Part shown: piece by piece, positions 1 through 8,710 of the stretch
Position numbering within the stretch: position 1 is the first letter of the stretch
Layout of the letters: each line of letters starts with the position of its first letter
Assembly (NCBI RefSeq): GCF_017161265.1
Contig: NZ_CP031393.1
Span: forward strand, 2,170,001 to 2,234,000
Source: Treponema medium
GTDB taxonomy: Bacteria > Spirochaetota > Spirochaetia > Treponematales > Treponemataceae
Direction of reading: 5' to 3'
Length of the DNA stretch: 64,000 bases
The notes under the pieces: generated by a model
The model's database searches: none
What the model was told of the DNA's origin: nothing
The model's input: only the letters and a program-made list of their open reading frames with translations
Position numbers and translations under genes: made by a program

Positions 1-1241
1 TTGGCTGGGGGCCGGTACTGCTGCATAAAAAGTTTGGTACAACCGACTACCGGCTGTCGGCGATTCCCCTTGGCGGTTACTGTGGCATGAAGGGCGAACA
101 CGCATTTAGAGAAGCTTATGAGAAAAAACTGTCGAGTGTCCCCAAGGAAGAGGGGAGCTTGTTTGCCGCACATCCCTTTAAGCGGATACTGATAGCATTT
201 GCGGGGCCATTTGCCAACCTCTTGCTTGCCGCCGTTGCGCTTGCTATGATAAGCGGGCTTGGCAGGACATACTATACCACTGATAACCGCATCGTGCCGG
301 TGTACTGCCTCGATCCGAGCGACCAATCGCCTGCGCGGACAGCCGGTTTACAGATAGGCGATCGTATTCTCCAAATCAATGGCGAAAAAATAGCGAACTT
401 TGCCGATATTCAGCAGATTATCGCGCTACACCCGGAAGAATCGCTTACAATGATTATTGAACGAGGCAGCGAGCAGCTCAGCATGACGATACGCCCTGAT
501 TTGAATAAAAAGACCGGTGCGGGGCAGGTCGGTATTTACCGTTATGTGCCGCTCGAAATTGCCTCTGTGCGGAAAGATTCCGCTGCCGATTTAGCGGGAA
601 TAAAAATAGGTGATCGTATTATCGGTATTGACGGCACGGCGCTCGATAACCAGATGGCGCTGATATACTTTTTCCGCGACTATACGCAAAAGACCGCACT
701 CTTTGAGCTTATCCGTGCCGGTGAGCGGATTGAGCTGCCGGTAAACCTTGTCCGCACGGAAAATGGCAGCGTCGATCTCGGTTTGAATTGGGAATATATC
801 ACTGTAAATGAAGAAGGAACCGGTTTTATTGCCAGTTTGCGCCAAGGGATGGTGCAAACCGGAGAACTGACGGTTGTTACGCTGAAAAGCCTCGGTCTTT
901 TGTTTAAAGGCGTAAGTATGACCGAAGCGGTTGCAGGGCCGGTACGAATCAGTTCGATGATTGGCGGTCTTGCAGCAGACGGCTTTAGTGAGAATGTACG
1001 GGCGGGCTTTGTGAATATCGCAGAAATTGTTGCGATAATATGTGTCTCTCTCTTTTTAATGAATCTTTTGCCCATTCCTATTTTGGACGGCGGATTGATC
1101 TTTACCGCCTTTATCGAATGTATTGTCCGTCGGCAAATACCTCCTCGTGTGTTATATTACCTACAGTTTGTAGGAGTCGCCTTTATCGCCGTGCTTTTTT
1201 TCTTTGCATTATGGGCGGATATCTTATATATTATGAAGTGA
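1..1241 (+). CDS. rseP: RIP metalloprotease RseP (site-2 protease, M50), 5' end outside window
   Basis: Open reading frame enters from the left edge (first complete codon at base 3) and stops at 1241, giving about 412 visible residues. The N-terminal segment with the HExxH zinc motif is outside the window. Visible are the post-motif region (YRLSAIPLGGYCGMKGE), two PDZ domains (around AGLQIGDRILQINGEKI and AGIKIGDRIIGIDGTAL) and the C-terminal membrane segment with NLLPIPILDGG, the second conserved metal-binding LDG motif. Known for the family: an inner-membrane intramembrane protease that releases anti-sigma factors or clears signal peptides. An internal ATG at 87 exists but homology clearly continues upstream, so it is not the start. 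A hairpin element follows immediately. Confidence 0.93.
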   Translation, partial: GWGPVLLHKKFGTTDYRLSAIPLGGYCGMKGEHAFREAYEKKLSSVPKEEGSLFAAHPFKRILIAFAGPFANLLLAAVALAMISGLGRTYYTTDNRIVPVYCLDPSDQSPARTAGLQIGDRILQINGEKIANFADIQQIIALHPEESLTMIIERGSEQLSMTIRPDLNKKTGAGQVGIYRYVPLEIASVRKDSAADLAGIKIGDRIIGIDGTALDNQMALIYFFRDYTQKTALFELIRAGERIELPVNLVRTENGSVDLGLNWEYITVNEEGTGFIASLRQGMVQTGELTVVTLKSLGLLFKGVSMTEAVAGPVRISSMIGGLAADGFSENVRAGFVNIAEIVAIICVSLFLMNLLPIPILDGGLIFTAFIECIVRRQIPPRVLYYLQFVGVAFIAVLFFFALWADILYIMK

Positions 1242-1254
1242 GAAAGCTTTAGGG

Positions 1255-1410
1255 AACCTCTAAAAACTGAAGTTTTTAGAGGTTTTCCTTAGATTTAATT
1301 TGCGATGTTTCTGTTTAAGTCATTACAATATAAAGACTTAAACAGAAACTCGTTATCAGCTATGCTGATGAGGTATCTTCTAAAAATCTAACCGAGTTTT
1401 TAGAGATACC
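1255..1410. repeat. K-family multi-hairpin element, copy a
   Basis: Non-coding block between rseP and the CpXC gene made of consecutive hairpins: 1255-1286 (stem AACCTCTAAAAACT), conserved linker CCTTAGATTTAATTTGCGA, a 15-bp stem 1307-1349 around GTTTCTGTTTAAGTC, a small TCAGCTATGCTGA hairpin, and 1372-1410 (GGTATC..GATACC with TTTTTAGA arm). The same order recurs at 60832-60973, 30153-30289 (inverted) and 42123-42511 with different but still complementary stems. The first hairpin can also serve as the rseP terminator. Confidence 0.8.
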
Positions 1411-1462
1411 CTTTAGAACTATTCGCTTGTGAAGCAAGTTCAGCGTTTTTTTAGGAGAAATT

Positions 1463-2134
1463 ATGCAAAAAATTACCTGTAAATGTGACTGTTCGTTTGA
1501 TGTGGAATATGAAAAAACAATCGATCTTGATGCTCGCCCTGCAATCAAAGAAGATATAAAAAAAGGGTCTTTTTTGTCTTTTATATGTCCTTCCTGCCAT
1601 TCAAAAGTCAATATCGAGCTTGAAACGGAATTTGTGTGGAAATCGAAAAAGACAACACTGCTGTTTGTACCCGAAAAAAAGCGTATGGAATGCCTCGCCT
1701 TTTGCGCAGGCGCTGTCCGAATTGATGCGGAAAATAATAAAAAGTTAAAGACTGAGTTTCTGAAGAAAGGACAAATACCTGTTATCGGTTATCCTGAACT
1801 TGCAGATCGGATTGCCGTCCTTGATTCCGGCTTAGACCCGGAAATTGTGGAAGCGGTAAAATTCTTTTTGCTGGATAACGGAAAGAATATTAAGGGTAAG
1901 CAAATTCAAATCCTATTTGAAAAACTCAATGATGACGCAATTGAATTTCATGTGCATGGATTACGGGAAAAAGAAGTTGCAGTGATGCGTATCCCGCTGA
2001 ATCTTTATCGTTCGATTGAAGCGGATCGCAAAGCGAAAAAACAAAAAGAAGTCTTTCAAGCCTTATGGCTCGGTGCCTATCTTTCCTATAAGAATATTCA
2101 TGCCGAAGGAGACGACCATGAGCCGGCGGTTTAG
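1463..2134 (+). CDS. CpXC domain protein
   Basis: 223 residues, start ATG preceded by TAGGAGA. The N-terminus carries two Cys pairs (CKCDC near residue 6 and CPSC near residue 42) spaced as in the CpXC family, a presumed metal-binding domain of unknown function. The rest has no motif I recognise; no signal peptide or membrane segment, so probably cytoplasmic. The 3' end overlaps the start of the next gene (2118) by 17 bases, so the two are probably one operon and translationally coupled. Function not assignable. Confidence 0.75.
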   Translation: MQKITCKCDCSFDVEYEKTIDLDARPAIKEDIKKGSFLSFICPSCHSKVNIELETEFVWKSKKTTLLFVPEKKRMECLAFCAGAVRIDAENNKKLKTEFLKKGQIPVIGYPELADRIAVLDSGLDPEIVEAVKFFLLDNGKNIKGKQIQILFEKLNDDAIEFHVHGLREKEVAVMRIPLNLYRSIEADRKAKKQKEVFQALWLGAYLSYKNIHAEGDDHEPAV

Positions 2135-4436
2135 ATGCATCCTACTTTTGTTTTTATTTTTATGTGCGTTTACAAGTATACAGGCACAGACCACCGGTCA
2201 CACCGGCTCAACAGCTGCGTCAACCAAACCGGCGGTACCGGCAATCGAACAAACTGCTACTGATGAATACTTGCAAACGGATACATTGGATAACAATGAC
2301 GATTCGGGTGCACAACAGCAATCCAAATCCGATAACCCTACCGATGCCGGAGAGCAATCATGTACTACTGCACAGGATACATCGAAAAAAATACCGGAGA
2401 AATCAGACAAAACCGGAGTTGTATCTGCTTCCGATGAACCACCTCGCATGGAAGATTCTGTTCCGAAAGGAACGGGAGAAAGTGCTGCCGGAGAGCAGAA
2501 TGGCAAGGGGGTATCGGAGAATACCGATGCCAATGCAGAATCTGCGACAGAATCTGAGCTTGATGAAAATCTTGCCGATACGGCGATGCAAAAAAATGGT
2601 GTAGGGGGACAAGACCCTTCTGTAAAAAACAGTCTGGAACGGGCACGTATTTCTCATCAATTTGAAGGCGGGGTTACCGCTATCGCCGACTCTTCCATTA
2701 CGCATTCTTTTTTTGCTGCAGGGAAAGACGGCTTTATTACCCGTTTTTCATATAGAACGATGAAGCCCGAAACGTGGCAGGTATCGACTATGCCGATTAA
2801 GCGCATTGCCGTCCATCCTAAAAAAACGTTTGTCGCCGTCTATGAAACGGACGGTTTCAGCATTCATACTATTTCCCTCTGGGATTGGCAAACAAAAAAA
2901 CAGCTGTACGCAAAACGCTTTACCAGCTCTGTTCTTTCACTATCGTGGTCGGCACAGGGGACATATCTCTTTATCGGAACCGCATCGACGGAAGGCATTA
3001 CTATCCTTGATGCAAGCGGAAAGATTAAAAAAGTGTATCCGCGTCCGCCGGGAATTGTGCTGCTTGCCGCGACCGGCCCGAGCGAAAAAAGCATCGTAAC
3101 ATACGGAGAAACCGGCAGGCTTGTGTATGCCGATATTGCGAAAAAATCCATTCTGACACAGTACGAAACAGAAGATCGGTTGGAAAATCCTGAGCTTATT
3201 AAGAATTATACCCAGATTATCGGGTATAAAAGCGGAAATGTTGTGGTGGTAAAGGCTGCTTCTGGTGAGGTATTGGAAAATTATCCTGCTCGTTCGGCGC
3301 TGTTTGCAGGGAAGATTACGGATAGCCTGCCGGTATGGATTGAAAAAGGGGACGCGCGGCGAACATGGCATTTGTGTCAAGGCGATAAAAAATCCCCCGC
3401 TTTTACTCTTCCGCATCCCGCAGTTATCACGGCAGCAAGGCATGTCGATGCAACGGTTGTAATTGGAACCGATGACGGTAGACTATACCGTTTAAAGCAA
3501 AATAGTGATGCGACAATTTCGCTAACGGAGTTGAACATCGATACTTCAATTCAAGTTAGTGATATATGTACGAAAGATTCTAAAATCTATATGTTGAGCG
3601 GTTCGACGCTGTATGCCGCCGCTTCTCCGACGGATGAGCCGGAACCCGTTATCCACTCCGTTTCAGGCGAACGGTGTACTGTATACGGGAACGGCTTTTT
3701 ATTTTGGTCTGCGGAAAAAAATGCACCGCTGTATTATGCAGAGGAAGGACAAACACCGACTATTCTTTACCGTCCGCGGGAACGGCTCAATTCGGTTTCG
3801 GTTTATAAAGATACTATTGCCGCGGTACGGGCGTTTAGCGGTCTTGTTCTATTGGACGGTAAAAGCGGAAAGCAGTTATTTACGTATCAAGCAGCCGGAT
3901 TACAAGATGCAGTACAGGTTGATGACACATTCGTGCTTATCACCAAAAGTACAGGAGGTATTATCCGTCAGCCGCTCCTTCTTATCGATATAAGGACAGG
4001 CGAAACCATCCCGCTTAATATGGAAGGAGATATTGCCTTTTCCGCACAGGCAAATAATAAAGTAAAGAATACGTTTTCCTGCTTCCGGTTAAAAACGGAA
4101 AAGACCACGCAAACTGATTTAATGACGATGAAAATCGATACAACACATCCTGCCCGCAGTAGTTTTACCGCGGCGCTGTCTTATGGAGATGAAAACTTAC
4201 AAGCCTCGCTCTACGATGACGGATACGCAGTGCTTACCAACCTCGGAAAAAATCAGCTGAGTTATTACGATAAAAAGCGGAGAGTAATTCGGCAACTTCC
4301 GCGGGATTATGCTCTTTCTCGTAAAGCGCTGATGACGGATACATACATTGTCAGTGTGAATTATGACGGTTCCCTTTCATGGCTTAACCGCCGGACGATG
4401 CAGTTGTTGCAGCATAAAACGCTGACTGAGAATTGA
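2118..4436 (+). CDS. Exported WD40/beta-propeller-like protein
   Basis: The open frame begins at 2016, but ATG 2118 has AAGGAG six bases upstream and is followed directly by a signal peptide (MSRRFRCILLLFLFLCAFTS, cleavage after IQA), so 2118 is chosen; 772 residues. Residues about 25-180 are a low-complexity linker rich in T/S/A/E/D; the rest shows repeated blade-like units (for example GKDGFITRFSYRTMKPETW, GTDDGRLYRL) typical of WD40-type propellers. Probably periplasmic or surface-exposed scaffold. Overlaps the CpXC gene by 17 bases. No catalytic motif seen. Confidence 0.72.
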   Translation: MSRRFRCILLLFLFLCAFTSIQAQTTGHTGSTAASTKPAVPAIEQTATDEYLQTDTLDNNDDSGAQQQSKSDNPTDAGEQSCTTAQDTSKKIPEKSDKTGVVSASDEPPRMEDSVPKGTGESAAGEQNGKGVSENTDANAESATESELDENLADTAMQKNGVGGQDPSVKNSLERARISHQFEGGVTAIADSSITHSFFAAGKDGFITRFSYRTMKPETWQVSTMPIKRIAVHPKKTFVAVYETDGFSIHTISLWDWQTKKQLYAKRFTSSVLSLSWSAQGTYLFIGTASTEGITILDASGKIKKVYPRPPGIVLLAATGPSEKSIVTYGETGRLVYADIAKKSILTQYETEDRLENPELIKNYTQIIGYKSGNVVVVKAASGEVLENYPARSALFAGKITDSLPVWIEKGDARRTWHLCQGDKKSPAFTLPHPAVITAARHVDATVVIGTDDGRLYRLKQNSDATISLTELNIDTSIQVSDICTKDSKIYMLSGSTLYAAASPTDEPEPVIHSVSGERCTVYGNGFLFWSAEKNAPLYYAEEGQTPTILYRPRERLNSVSVYKDTIAAVRAFSGLVLLDGKSGKQLFTYQAAGLQDAVQVDDTFVLITKSTGGIIRQPLLLIDIRTGETIPLNMEGDIAFSAQANNKVKNTFSCFRLKTEKTTQTDLMTMKIDTTHPARSSFTAALSYGDENLQASLYDDGYAVLTNLGKNQLSYYDKKRRVIRQLPRDYALSRKALMTDTYIVSVNYDGSLSWLNRRTMQLLQHKTLTEN

Positions 4437-4455
4437 GGTTAATGAAGTTGCCCTC

Positions 4456-4484
4456 TTAACAATTTGCAAACGGCAATCTATACT
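4456..4484 (+). promoter_or_regulatory. Promoter of tetR-family gene, probably leaderless
   Basis: TTAACA (4456-4461), 17-bp spacer, TATACT (4479-4484). The -10 box ends 7 bases before the ATG at 4492, so transcription should begin at or next to the start codon. No Shine-Dalgarno is present. Confidence 0.6.
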
Positions 4485-4491
4485 ATCAGTA

Positions 4492-5151
4492 ATGAAAGAA
4501 TCGAAAAAAAGGCGCAATACTTATACTGAAATTCTCAAAAATGCAAAAATGGAATTTTTGCGAAAAGGTTTTGAGAAAGCGTCTATGCGATCCATCGCAT
4601 CAATGACGGGAATAACCGCCGGCGCTTTGTATAAACACTTTCCGTCAAAGGCTGCAATCTTTGAAGCACTGGTGCAGCCGCTTATTGCGCAAACATTAAG
4701 TATCGGTACCGATTTTTCCGAAATCGTGATTGATCTATTCAAGGCAGAAAATAACACGGCGATAAAAGAGGTTATACGCACATCGATATGGAATTTATAT
4801 AATCTTGTTTATAGCCGCTTTGACGAATTTAAGCTGTTGTTTAATCGTGCTACAGGAACAAAATACGAAAATATCCGCCATGAATTTGTAATGGCGGATG
4901 TTGCAGCATGTAAAAAATTCATCGACGATTTAAAAAAACATGGAATCAATATCCGTCCTTTAAGCGACGACCAGCTTCATTTGATTTACAGCACTGCCTT
5001 AACGCCGTTTTTTGAGATTATAACCCATGAATATTCTTATGAAAAAGCTCAAGGATTTATCGATATATTAACCGATGTCATGTATTTCTGCTGGAATAAA
5101 ATTATGCAGCCGGAAACACAATCAGGACAATCACACCAGCTGCCTTTTTAG
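4492..5151 (+). CDS. TetR/AcrR family transcriptional regulator
   Basis: 219 residues. N-terminal TetR HTH: residues 8-55 include ILKNAKMEFLRKGFEKASMR, then ITAGALYKHFPSKAAIFEAL, the classical GALYKHF recognition-helix region. The C-terminal ligand domain is divergent, so the ligand cannot be named. The gene lies just upstream of an MMPL exporter gene whose promoter holds a perfect 33-bp palindrome, the probable operator. No Shine-Dalgarno; a good promoter ends 7 bases before the ATG, suggesting a leaderless transcript. Confidence 0.92.
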   Translation: MKESKKRRNTYTEILKNAKMEFLRKGFEKASMRSIASMTGITAGALYKHFPSKAAIFEALVQPLIAQTLSIGTDFSEIVIDLFKAENNTAIKEVIRTSIWNLYNLVYSRFDEFKLLFNRATGTKYENIRHEFVMADVAACKKFIDDLKKHGINIRPLSDDQLHLIYSTALTPFFEIITHEYSYEKAQGFIDILTDVMYFCWNKIMQPETQSGQSHQLPF

Positions 5152-5157
5152 CCCCCC

Positions 5158-5326
5158 AGCAGAATCAGAGGTTGCTCAACCAGAATTGAACCTCTTCGCG
5201 GTTAAAATGGGCTCACAACCTCTTGATTCTGCGATATTTGATTTACACTTCTGACGCAATCGCTCTTCTGCTAAAATAAATTATGTGAAATTTTAGGTAA
5301 AATTTCACATAGAAAGAATGCAACTG
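5158..5326 (+). repeat. R-family nested palindrome element, copy 1
   Basis: Core hairpin TTGAACCTCTTCGCGGTTAAA (5186-5206) flanked by complementary arms AGAATCAGAGGTTG (5161-5174) and CAACCTCTTGATTCT (5216-5230). Then a second hairpin TATGTGAAATTTT/AAAATTTCACATA (5282-5311) and the conserved tail AGAAAGAATGCAACTGC. Three other copies lie at 23950-24178, 45199-45387 and 61349-61527; the core is nearly constant while outer arms differ in sequence but remain complementary. Confidence 0.8.
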
Positions 5327-5358
5327 CATCATTCACGCGAGGAATACAATCGAACCTA

Positions 5359-5416
5359 TTGACAATTTTTAGAAGAATTCTATACTAAAATAGTAAACAT
5401 TGTTTACTATTTTAGT
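5359..5416 (+). promoter_or_regulatory. Promoter with 33-bp palindromic operator for the MMPL operon
   Basis: TTGACA (5359-5364), 16-bp spacer, TATACT (5381-5386). A perfect palindrome of 16-bp arms around one central base covers 5384-5416 (half-site ACTAAAATAGTAAACA), overlapping the -10 box and start region. Position and symmetry fit repression by a dimeric TetR protein; the TetR gene is adjacent at 4492-5151. Confidence 0.8.
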
Positions 5417-5437
5417 TATCAATAAGAGGCTTCTTAG

Positions 5438-7831
5438 ATGAAACTTGAAGGGATACATTTCTTTTTTAAAAAAATTGCGGAATTTCAATTAAAATACCGC
5501 TGGCTCTGTTTGGTTCTGCTTGCGACTGTAACGGTTGCGGGGCTTATAGGCGTAAAAAGTTTTAAGGTCGGCTCGGCTGATGAAGACGAGTTTTTAACCG
5601 TAAAAGAAAGCACAAAAAAAAATGATGCGCGGTTTAAGGAATTGTTCGGCAGTAACGATTCGATCGTGCTGCTATTTGAATCAGACGATGTATTTAAGCC
5701 GGAGGTGCTCCAAGCAATTAAAGAAATCGGCGCCGAACTTTTGGAAAAAGTACCATATTCGGATTCCATCACTTCGATTACCGATACGGATATTACCGTC
5801 GGTACGGACGAAGGTATAGAAATCACCAATCCGTTTAGGGACGGTATTCCTTCCGATCCTGCCGCATTAAAAGCTGCCAAAGACTTTATCCTTTCGCGTA
5901 AGTCGATTGTGAATAAGCTCGTAACACAGGATGCGACGGAAACATGGCTGGTACTGTCGCTCAAGGCGACACCGCCTGAAGAAGTCTGGAGTAAAACTTC
6001 GACAAAGGCTCCGATGTACGTTATCGGAGAAGCGGCAATCGACATTGTTACCGACCCTAAATATCACAGCACTGCCTATACCATAAAACCTGCGGGGCTT
6101 CCCTATACCGAAACGGAAGAAAAAGTTGTGATGGGACAGGAGACCACAAAAAGCGTCGGGTTGAGCTTTCTCTGTATGATTATTCTGCTCATTGTATTTA
6201 CTCGGTCGCTCCGAGGAACGATTGTGCCATTGTTCGCGACTTTCTTCGGCATTACCACGGTACTCGGTATTATGGGCTTTTTGCATATTTCGGGAAAGTC
6301 GGAGATGATGTCGGTTCCGATTGTGCTTGCGATGGCTCTTTCGGTCGGTTACTCAATTCACCTCGTCAATTCATTTAAAACAAGCTTTTATGAACTCGGC
6401 AAACGGAAAGAGGCTGTTATCGCTTCGATTGAAAATACCGGTTGGCCGCTCTTTTTTACTGTCGTTACTACCGTTGTTTCGGTGCTGTCGTTTTTAACGA
6501 CTGACCTTAAGCCGATGCGCTGGATGGGGGCCGCAAGCGCCGCGATGGTGTTTGCCGTGTATGTCTATGTCAGCGTTCTCATTCCCATTCTGATGAGCTT
6601 CGGAAAAGATATTGAAGCCGGTAAAGATTCGGCAAATGCTCATACAAAAAGAGCTGTACGTGCGCAAAAATTGGATAAATGGTTTGAACGGTTCGGACAT
6701 TCCGTTATCAAAAGACGCAAAGCGATCATCGTTGCATTTACGCTCATCACTGCGGCGTGTATTCCGGCCTTGTTCAGAATAGATGTCAATATGGACAGCT
6801 TTAAATTTATGGGATTGCGTATTCCGTATATTAAACGTCTTTATGAAATTACGCAGTCGCAGCTCGGCTCCTATTTTAACTACAACATTATGCTCACCTT
6901 TGATGAAGATGATGCAGTCAAAAATCCCGATGTGCTTAAAAAACTTGATGAGCTGAGCACACTCATCGGGACGTTCAGATTAACAAAATTGAATAACGGA
7001 GTGCCGAAGATATTCTCGATTTTGGATATTGTCAAAGAGATGAATCAAACGATGCACTCCGATGATCCTGCGTTTTACACGATTCCCGATGATGAAGATT
7101 TGCTCGCGCAGCTGCTGTTCTTGTACGAAATTTCAGGCGGGCAAACATCGCGTTGGGTTGACGAAGAGTTCCGTACGCTTCGTATGTCGATTGATGTTGC
7201 CTCGTATGATGCGAACGAGCTTGCGGCAAATCTGAAAACTATCGAGCAAACATGTGCGGAACTATTTCCGCAGACGGACTGTCATTTAATCGGAAGAGCC
7301 GTGCAATTTGCGGAATTGAACAATAAAATCGTATTCGGTGAGCTGTACTCATTTTTGACATCGCTTGTTGCAATTGCAATTTTGATGATGCTTGTATTCA
7401 GCAGTGTGAAAATGGGATTGATCGGACTTATCCCGAACATCTTCCCCGTTCTTGTCATCGGTGCAATTATGGGTTATCTCGATATTTCACTGGATCTTAT
7501 GACGATGGCAATTATGCCGATGATTCTGGGTATTGCGGTTGATGACACTATCCACTTTACCAACCACGCAAAGTATCTTTTTGAAAAAGATAAATCATAT
7601 ACGGACGCATTATTCGGAACCTTTTACTCGATCGGAAAGACACTTGCGATGACAACGATTATTTTGTCTGCAACATTTTTAGTGTATCTTACGTGTAAGA
7701 TTGATGCGATTTTGCGTCTCGGTGTATTGGCTGCGGTCGGTCTTTTGTCTGCGCTCGCCGCAGACTATTTTATGACCCCAGTACTGATTTACATAAGTAA
7801 ACCATTTGGGAAAGAGGAAACTAATGGGTAG
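5438..7831 (+). CDS. MMPL/RND superfamily exporter
   Basis: 797 residues with the two-fold RND layout: TM1 near residue 20-40, a periplasmic domain to about 230, a TM2-6 cluster (residues 235-390), a cytoplasmic linker, TM7 near 430, a second periplasmic domain and a TM8-12 cluster (630-790). Both halves contain the intramembrane family signature regions (VPIVLAMALSVGYSIHLVNS and MIMPMILGIAVDDTIHFTNH). This smaller MMPL type is known for moving lipids or hydrophobic compounds across the inner membrane. It is followed by a LolA-like protein and, further on, a DUF1302-like barrel, suggesting an envelope lipid or hydrophobe export route. Controlled by the upstream promoter/operator. Confidence 0.9.
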   Translation: MKLEGIHFFFKKIAEFQLKYRWLCLVLLATVTVAGLIGVKSFKVGSADEDEFLTVKESTKKNDARFKELFGSNDSIVLLFESDDVFKPEVLQAIKEIGAELLEKVPYSDSITSITDTDITVGTDEGIEITNPFRDGIPSDPAALKAAKDFILSRKSIVNKLVTQDATETWLVLSLKATPPEEVWSKTSTKAPMYVIGEAAIDIVTDPKYHSTAYTIKPAGLPYTETEEKVVMGQETTKSVGLSFLCMIILLIVFTRSLRGTIVPLFATFFGITTVLGIMGFLHISGKSEMMSVPIVLAMALSVGYSIHLVNSFKTSFYELGKRKEAVIASIENTGWPLFFTVVTTVVSVLSFLTTDLKPMRWMGAASAAMVFAVYVYVSVLIPILMSFGKDIEAGKDSANAHTKRAVRAQKLDKWFERFGHSVIKRRKAIIVAFTLITAACIPALFRIDVNMDSFKFMGLRIPYIKRLYEITQSQLGSYFNYNIMLTFDEDDAVKNPDVLKKLDELSTLIGTFRLTKLNNGVPKIFSILDIVKEMNQTMHSDDPAFYTIPDDEDLLAQLLFLYEISGGQTSRWVDEEFRTLRMSIDVASYDANELAANLKTIEQTCAELFPQTDCHLIGRAVQFAELNNKIVFGELYSFLTSLVAIAILMMLVFSSVKMGLIGLIPNIFPVLVIGAIMGYLDISLDLMTMAIMPMILGIAVDDTIHFTNHAKYLFEKDKSYTDALFGTFYSIGKTLAMTTIILSATFLVYLTCKIDAILRLGVLAAVGLLSALAADYFMTPVLIYISKPFGKEETNG

Positions 7832-7835
7832 TGCG

Positions 7836-7915
7836 TAATTGATAATTGGTAATTAAAGCGATTTACGTGCAGCAGTAATTACCAATTACGCATTACAAAT
7901 TACCAATTAAAAGAG
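7836..7915. repeat. AT-rich ATTACCAATTA-type repeat
   Basis: Imperfect palindromic run (TAATTGATAATTGGTAATTAA with later ATTACCAATTACGCATTACA) between the MMPL and LolA-like genes. The same word type recurs at 40007-40060, 40196-40235, 41250-41300 and 44706-44780. Confidence 0.6.
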
Positions 7916-7923
7916 GAGCATGT

Positions 7924-8709
7924 ATGAAAATGATAAAACACGTAATTGCGCTGATTGTGTTTGCAGCAGTGGCGGTGAGTCTTGCCTTTACACAAGAGTT
8001 GACGGGTAAAGAGATTATGCAAAAGGTTGATAAACGCGAAAAAGCTGCAACCGATTCATTTACGATGCGGATGACGCTCATCAATTCCGGCGGTAAAAAG
8101 CGGGTACGCCAAGTTATAGCATATTCGAAGGATTACGGCAGCGAGAAAAAAACGGTGATGGTGTTTATGCTGCCCGCTGATGTGAAAGGCGTCGGATATC
8201 TTTCTTTCTCGTATGATGATGCGTCGAAAAACGATGACCGCTGGCTCTATATGCCTGCGCTTAAAAAGGCGAAACGCATTTCCGGATCTTCAAGTCAGGA
8301 CTATTTTATGGGCACCGATTTTACCTACGATGATATAAGCGGGCACAAGATCGATGATTACACATACACACTGCTTGCAGAAGAAACGGTGGACGGAAAA
8401 AACTGCTGGAAAGTTGAATCGGTTCCGGTACAAAAATCGATGTATTCAAAATATATTTCGTGGATTGATAAGGAATCACTGGTGCAGGTAAAGGCGGAAT
8501 TTTACGATGAGCAAGGTTCGCTGTTGAAAGTGCTTACGGTAAGCGGCATCGAGAAAAAAGACGGTTTTTGGACTGCGGGCAAAATGGAAATGAACAACCT
8601 GCAAAAAAAGCATAGCACCGTTATCGAAACGCTCAAGCACGAGTTCAACAAAAACATTTCGGACTCGTATTTTAGGGTGAATTCATTAGAAGAAGGCAAA
8701 ATCAGGTAA
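7924..8709 (+). CDS. LolA-like outer membrane lipoprotein-sorting family protein
   Basis: 261 residues, SD AGAGGAG before ATG. Signal peptide MKMIKHVIALIVFAAVAVSL with cleavage near AFTQ. The body matches the LolA_like family (TGKEIMQKVDKREKAATDSF, then DDRWLYMPALKKAKRI and SYFRVNSLEEG), an unclosed beta-barrel fold that binds lipids in the periplasm. Genes of this family often accompany MMPL exporters. It probably carries a hydrophobic cargo between the exporter and the outer membrane; it is not the classical LolA of the Lol pathway. A GGA-hairpin array begins right after the stop codon. Confidence 0.85.
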   Translation: MKMIKHVIALIVFAAVAVSLAFTQELTGKEIMQKVDKREKAATDSFTMRMTLINSGGKKRVRQVIAYSKDYGSEKKTVMVFMLPADVKGVGYLSFSYDDASKNDDRWLYMPALKKAKRISGSSSQDYFMGTDFTYDDISGHKIDDYTYTLLAEETVDGKNCWKVESVPVQKSMYSKYISWIDKESLVQVKAEFYDEQGSLLKVLTVSGIEKKDGFWTAGKMEMNNLQKKHSTVIETLKHEFNKNISDSYFRVNSLEEGKIR

Positions 8710-8710
8710 T

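Noticed and set aside
680-1075. Long antisense frames over rseP and other conserved genes (for example 15822-16766 over tkt, 39284-39961 over the ABC gene)
   Set aside because: They are shadows of strongly supported genes on the other strand, with no ribosome sites or recognisable domains.
5186-5206. R core (GAACC..GGTTC) as a tRNA T-arm or tRNA remnant
   Set aside because: No acceptor stem, anticodon arm or CCA context; surrounding arms fold into a nested palindrome instead.
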